Assembly (NCBI GenBank): GCA_937871605.1
Contig: CALMRM010000135.1
Span: 1 to 8,705, forward strand
Direction: 5' to 3'
DNA length: 8,705 nucleotides
Origin: an uncultured Terriglobus sp.
Lineage (GTDB): Bacteria; Acidobacteriota; Terriglobia; Terriglobales; Acidobacteriaceae
Shown here: in pieces, positions 5,675-8,705 of the stretch
Numbering within the stretch: position 1 is the stretch's first letter
How the letters are laid out: every line of letters begins with the position of its first letter
Notes under the pieces: model-generated
Told to the model about the DNA's origin: nothing
The model's database searches: none
The model's input: only the letters and a program-made list of their open reading frames with translations
Made by a program: the position numbers and the translations under genes

Positions 5675-6979
5675 ATGCGCTCTCTTTGCCTCGTCGCCGC
5701 ATCCTGCTGTCTTGCCATGCTGCCCACGCCGCGTACCTTTGCTCAGGCCGTCAAAACCGGTGCTGCTGCATTTGAAAACGCAGCAGACGAAAAGCCGGGC
5801 AATCGTGTCCATGTCACCCTGGCCGATCTGCCGGAGCCGAACCCAAAGGAGTCGGTGGGCAACGGCCCCACACTGGTGCCGCGCAACGGTGCCGTGCCGC
5901 AGGTGAAACCGGGATACAGCATCACGCTGTATGCCGACAGCGACTTTAAGACGCCGCGGTTGATCCGCACCGCGCCGAACGGCGACCTGTTCCTGGCCGA
6001 TACCGGTGCCAACAGCGTCATCGTGCTGCGTGGCGTGACGGGCGACGGTAAAGCGGCCACGCGGGAGGTGTTCGCCACGGGCCTGACGCAGCCGTTCGGC
6101 ATCGCGTTTTACCCGGCCGTGAACCCGAAGTATGTGTATGTGGCGAACACAAACTCCGTGGTGCGCTTCCCGTACAAGGATGGCGACCTGAAGGCCACCG
6201 GTGAAGCCGAGGTGATCGTCAAGCAACTGCACCCGCCGGGCGGCGGCCACTCCACGCGTGACCTCGTGTTTTCAAAGGACGGGTCGCGCATGTTCGTCTC
6301 CGTCGGATCTGGTTCGAACGTGAACGACCCGGATACGCACCCGGGTGAGTTCCACCGCGCCGACGTGCTGGAGTTCAAGCCGAACGGCACCTTTGTGAGG
6401 GTGTACGCCTCCGGCATCCGCAACTGCGTGGGCGAGGCGATCAACCCGGTGAACGGCGACCTGTGGTGCTCGGTCAACGAGCGCGATGCGTTAGGCAATC
6501 ATCTGGTGCCGGACTACATCACCAGTGTGAAGGAGGGCGGTTTCTACGGCTGGCCCTGGTACTACATGGGCAACCACCAGGACCCGCGCCTGCCCGGCAC
6601 GCACCCGGAGCTGAACGGCAAAGTCATCACGCCGGACGTGCTGATGCAGCCGCACAACGGCTCGCTGGAGATGGTCTTCAACACCAGCTCAGCCATGCCG
6701 GGTGTTGCCCGCGGCGACATCTTTGCGGCGGAGCACGGCTCCTGGAACCGCGAGCCGCGCACCGGGTACGAGGTGGTGCACCTGCCGGTAAAGAACGGCA
6801 AGGCGACGGGTGAGTACGAGGATTTTGTTACCGGTTTCACCACGCCCGAGGGCGGCGTATGGGGCCGTCCGGTGGGTGTGACGATAGCAAAAGATGGGGC
6901 GCTGATTGTGGTGGAGGATGGTGCCAACACGGTGTGGCGCGTGGCTCCCGGTGGCAACCGGCAGACCGCGTCGCGATAA
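5675..6979 (+). CDS. Secreted PQQ-dependent sugar dehydrogenase-like protein (GSDH/sorbosone dehydrogenase family)
   Basis: This 434-residue protein has a signal peptide cleaved near TFA/QAV (residue 23), so it should act in the periplasm. It has the blade repeats of the six-bladed glucose/sorbosone dehydrogenase propeller: NGDLFLADTGANSVIVL (102-118), LTQPFGIAFYP (137-147), GGHSTRDLVFSKDGSRMFVS (190-209), SGIRNCVGEAINPVNGDLW (246-264), GGFYGWPWYYMG (288-299), HNGSLEMVF (327-335), FAAEHGSWNR (350-359) and GRPVGVTIAKDGALIVVEDG (397-416). By family alignment, His192 matches the catalytic base of soluble glucose dehydrogenase, and Arg249-Asn250 match its PQQ-contacting pair. The expected reaction is oxidation of an aldose or related sugar with electrons passed to PQQ. 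Substrate is unknown, and many family members remain uncharacterised. PQQ synthesis genes are not in the window. The start is chosen for the signal peptide; no clear ribosome-binding site is present. Confidence 0.9.
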   Translation: MRSLCLVAASCCLAMLPTPRTFAQAVKTGAAAFENAADEKPGNRVHVTLADLPEPNPKESVGNGPTLVPRNGAVPQVKPGYSITLYADSDFKTPRLIRTAPNGDLFLADTGANSVIVLRGVTGDGKAATREVFATGLTQPFGIAFYPAVNPKYVYVANTNSVVRFPYKDGDLKATGEAEVIVKQLHPPGGGHSTRDLVFSKDGSRMFVSVGSGSNVNDPDTHPGEFHRADVLEFKPNGTFVRVYASGIRNCVGEAINPVNGDLWCSVNERDALGNHLVPDYITSVKEGGFYGWPWYYMGNHQDPRLPGTHPELNGKVITPDVLMQPHNGSLEMVFNTSSAMPGVARGDIFAAEHGSWNREPRTGYEVVHLPVKNGKATGEYEDFVTGFTTPEGGVWGRPVGVTIAKDGALIVVEDGANTVWRVAPGGNRQTASR

Positions 6980-7017
6980 GCAAACGCTGATTGACCGTCA
7001 GCGTGCCGGCGTCACCG

Positions 7018-7046
7018 CGCGCGAATCGAGAAAACACGCGCGAATC
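7018..7046. repeat. Direct 10-bp repeat in the convergent intergenic region
   Basis: CGCGCGAATC occurs at 7018-7027 and 7037-7046, a 19-bp step, just before the long inverted repeat. It has no visible coding role and may be a remnant of the same repeat element or a local duplication. Confidence 0.4.
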
Positions 7047-7055
7047 AGGAACCAT

Positions 7056-7177
7056 TTGTCATCCCGACCGGAGCGAAGCGGAGTGGAGGGACCTGCTGTT
7101 TGCCGGTAGCAGCACTGTAGCCCACGAAGACAGCGGATTCCTCCACTCCGCACTACGTGCTCCGGTCGGAATGACAA
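7056..7177. repeat. Long imperfect inverted repeat, REP-like intergenic element
   Basis: The left arm (7056-7091) begins TTGTCATCCCGACCGGAGC and continues through CGGAGTGGAGG. The right arm (7138-7177) is its reverse complement with few changes: TTGTCATTCCGACCGGAGC, an insertion of about 4 nt, then GCGGAGTGGAGG. The arms flank a centre of about 46 bp. The transcript of either strand could fold into a stem of roughly 30 bp with one bulge. It fills the gap between convergent genes ending at 6979 and 7223, where such repeats are often found. The motif resembles dispersed TCATCCCGACCGGAGCGAAG repeats that I recall from acidobacterial genomes. No transposase and no target-site duplication were seen. 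It may also act as a two-way transcription barrier. Confidence 0.85.
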
Positions 7178-7222
7178 CCATGAGGCTTCACTCATGAACG
7201 TGACCTCAATCCTTAAGTGCAC

Positions 7223-7765
7223 CTACGGCTTTTTCACGGCGCAGCAATCGCCTGCGGCGGGTGGTTCATCGGCGCTGGCGTCCAGTGCGACCTTCCAGGT
7301 GCCGTCGGTCATGCGCTTCCACACGGTGATGTAGCGTCCGCCGGTGGCGATGTCGTTGCCGTTGCGGTCTTTTGAATAGCCGTCGTAGTGGCCCCAGGTG
7401 TAGCCCATGTCGCCGGACGGGCCCATGTCGCCGCCGCTTGGCTGCCACTGCAACTGGTATTGCGCCGGGTCCCAGTTAGCGTCGGCGGCGATGCGAGCTT
7501 TGCCCAGCACGGGCTGCTTGCCATTGTTCAGGGCGAGGCCGTTGTCGGCAAACCAGCTTGCGAACGCCTTGCCGCCGCCAGCCAGTGTGGCGCGGCTGAA
7601 GTCGACGTCGAGTTGCATCAGGCGCAAGACGCCGGGTGACAGCGTGGGTTGCGTCAGGGGGCTGCTGGCCGGTGCGCTGCGGTGCAACGGGTCTAACTGG
7701 GGGTGCACCACAGGGGTGGTCGAGAACAGCAGAAGCAAGCCTGGGGCGAGGTACCGTGGACGCAT
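7223..7765 (-). CDS. Secreted DUF4440/SnoaL-like protein (NTF2 fold)
   Basis: This is a 180-residue protein. The first 21 residues look like a signal peptide (YLAPGLLLLFSTTPVV), followed by a Pro/Ser/Thr-rich linker to about residue 45. The remaining domain fits the cone-shaped NTF2-like fold. It has a leading helix (LMQLDVDFSRATLAGGGKAF, then FASWFADNGLAL), LGKARIAADANW (88-99), strand GDMGYTWGHYDGY (118-130) and GGRYITVWKRMTDGTWKVALD (142-162). The last strands are the hallmark of DUF4440/SnoaL-like proteins, in which the fold is used for many small ligands, so no specific activity can be given. An internal GDMGPS/GDMGYT near-repeat is present. The start has GGGG about 5 nt upstream as a weak ribosome-binding site. 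It diverges from the symporter gene across 72 bp. Confidence 0.82.
   Translation of the reverse strand: MRPRYLAPGLLLLFSTTPVVHPQLDPLHRSAPASSPLTQPTLSPGVLRLMQLDVDFSRATLAGGGKAFASWFADNGLALNNGKQPVLGKARIAADANWDPAQYQLQWQPSGGDMGPSGDMGYTWGHYDGYSKDRNGNDIATGGRYITVWKRMTDGTWKVALDASADEPPAAGDCCAVKKP
7403..7433. repeat. In-frame direct repeat with 18-bp period
   Basis: GCCCATGTCGCCG occurs at 7403-7415 and 7421-7433. The 18-bp step encodes GDMGPS followed by GDMGYT on the minus strand. This is consistent with a six-codon tandem duplication just before the conserved YTWG strand of the NTF2-like domain. Confidence 0.5.
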
Positions 7766-7825
7766 GGTAGCCCCACTCTACGCCGCGCTGAGCGGCAACG
7801 AACAGCACAGTAGGCGCGGAGCCGT

Positions 7826-7831
7826 TACAGT
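7826..7831 (+). promoter_or_regulatory. Candidate -10 element for a leaderless symporter transcript
   Basis: TACAGT ends exactly 6 nt before the ATG at 7838, the same geometry as at 4639-4651. The nearest GGAG (7818-7821) is 16 nt from the ATG, too far for a normal ribosome-binding site. No -35 hexamer was recognised, so confidence is limited. Confidence 0.3.
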
Positions 7832-7837
7832 GTGACC

Positions 7838-8705
7838 ATGCCATCGCAAGCGCAGAAGCCCGCATCGTTTCGTTCCATGGAAGTGGGCATCTGCATCGGG
7901 GCAGCTGTTCTGCTGATCAGCGGTACCGTCCTTGGTATGGGCGCTTCGATGTCCCACTTGACGTTGTTTCCGCAAGTGGGGGCGGGGTTGCGCGTCGCGG
8001 GCATCTGCCTGCTGGCGGGCTGGGCGGCCTTCCTGCGGCGTAAGCTGACGCCGTGGATCATCGTCGCAATGATCGCCGGCGTGGAGATCGGGCTGGACGC
8101 GCCTGCGTTTGCCATCGGGTCGCACTTCCTCAGCGACATCTTTTTGCGGCTTGTGAAGACGATTGTGGCACCGCTCATTCTGGCGACGCTGGTCAGCGGC
8201 ATTGCGGGCCACGGCGACCTGAAGAGTGTTGGCCGCATGGGCTGGAAAAGTCTGCTGTACTTTGAGGTGCTCACGACAGTCGCGCTGGTGGTGGGGCTGG
8301 TTGCGGCGAATCTATCGAAGGCGGGCGTGGGACTGACACTGCCAGCAGAAATCGCCGGGGCCGTGCCGACGACCGCGCCCATGCACTGGCAGGACTTTCT
8401 GGCGCACGTCTTTCCAGAGAACTTGGCGAAGTCGATTGCAGAAGGCCAGGTGCTGCAGGTGGCGGTCTTCGCGGTCATCTTTGGCATGGCGCTGGCAGTG
8501 GCTCCGCGCGAGAAGGCCGCGCCGGTGTTGCGACTGGTGGAGGGCCTGAGCGAGGTCATGTTTCGCTTCACCAACATCGTGATGGTGTTTGCGCCGTTCG
8601 GCGTGGCGTCGGCCATGGCTGACACCGAAGCGAAGATGGGGCCAGACGTCCAGCTACACCTGGGCAATATAATCCTCTTGTTCTATGCCGCATCGTTGTT
8701 CTTAA
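7838..8705 (+). CDS. Dicarboxylate/amino acid:cation symporter (SDF family, GltP/DctA-like), 3' end outside the window
   Basis: Translated from ATG 7838, the frame stays open for 289 codons to the window edge. It should import C4-dicarboxylates or acidic amino acids together with H+ or Na+ across the inner membrane. Conserved features are TPWIIVAMIAGVEIGL (71-86, first canonical helix), DIFLRLVKTIVAPLILATLV (100-119), GIAGHGDLKSVGRMG (121-135), FPENLAKSIAEGQVLQVAVFAVIFGMAL (192-219) and FTNIVMVFAPFGVASAMA (244-261). The substrate-binding C-terminal half, with the serine-rich hairpins and NMDGT motif, lies beyond the edge, so substrate cannot be judged. Before the first canonical helix there are about 70 extra residues with two hydrophobic stretches (15-35 and 47-65), which is unusual. 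The start may be leaderless. A long frame on the opposite strand (7825-8667) is Ser/Thr/Arg-rich and looks like a shadow. Confidence 0.92.
   Translation, partial: MPSQAQKPASFRSMEVGICIGAAVLLISGTVLGMGASMSHLTLFPQVGAGLRVAGICLLAGWAAFLRRKLTPWIIVAMIAGVEIGLDAPAFAIGSHFLSDIFLRLVKTIVAPLILATLVSGIAGHGDLKSVGRMGWKSLLYFEVLTTVALVVGLVAANLSKAGVGLTLPAEIAGAVPTTAPMHWQDFLAHVFPENLAKSIAEGQVLQVAVFAVIFGMALAVAPREKAAPVLRLVEGLSEVMFRFTNIVMVFAPFGVASAMADTEAKMGPDVQLHLGNIILLFYAASLFL

Noticed and set aside
7056..7177. Insertion sequence or CRISPR array
   Set aside because: There is a single inverted pair with no transposase frame, no flanking target duplication, and no regularly spaced repeats and spacers.
7825..8667. 280-codon minus-strand frame at the right end
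   Set aside because: Its Ser/Thr/Arg-rich translation is the complement of a clear SDF-family symporter reading forward, which is missed by closed-frame scans because it runs off the edge.

Overview
The window reads as ordinary chromosomal DNA of a GC-rich soil-type bacterium, most probably an acidobacterium of the Terriglobus/Granulicella kind. This assignment is an inference. It rests on exported proteins with short Ala-Gln type cleavage sites, a secreted protein carrying a helical module familiar from acidobacterial genomes, and a long intergenic inverted repeat beginning TCATCCCGACCGGAGCGAAG. No rRNA or other decisive marker is present. I found no phage, insertion sequence, CRISPR array or toxin system.

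Layout. Positions 1-612 hold a minus-strand tRNA cluster, transcribed Thr(TGT), Tyr(GTA), Thr(GGT), Gly(TCC), with the Gly gene cut by the left edge. This set of isoacceptors usually lies upstream of tuf in bacteria, so tuf may lie just outside. Between Tyr and Thr(GGT) is a small predicted two-helix membrane ORF whose stop codon falls inside the tRNA-Thr acceptor stem. Positions 733-2100 (minus) encode an exported alditol oxidase with all the expected flavin and active-site residues. Diverging from it, 2246-3127 (plus) encodes a secreted protein of unknown role. It ends tail-to-tail, overlapping by 11 bp, with a ClC-type chloride transporter or channel (3117-4544, minus). Diverging again are a membrane-anchored hypothetical protein (4651-5622) and a secreted PQQ-dependent sugar dehydrogenase-like beta-propeller (5675-6979), both plus strand. 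A 243-bp convergent gap holds the long inverted repeat. It is followed by a secreted DUF4440/SnoaL-like protein (7223-7765, minus). The right edge cuts a plus-strand dicarboxylate/amino acid:cation symporter (from 7838) with an unusual N-terminal extension.

How the genes fit together. Two exported oxidoreductases for sugars or sugar alcohols, an organic-acid/amino-acid symporter and an anion transporter suggest envelope-level oxidation and uptake of small carbon compounds. The genes alternate strand and form no large operon, so a shared pathway is only a suggestion. Gene starts show both Shine-Dalgarno-led (2100, 2246) and apparently leaderless (4651, 7838) arrangements.

I see no clear-cut undescribed system. 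The items most worth a second look are the membrane ORF embedded in the tRNA operon, the inverted-repeat element, the ClC protein lacking two coupling residues, and the extended symporter.
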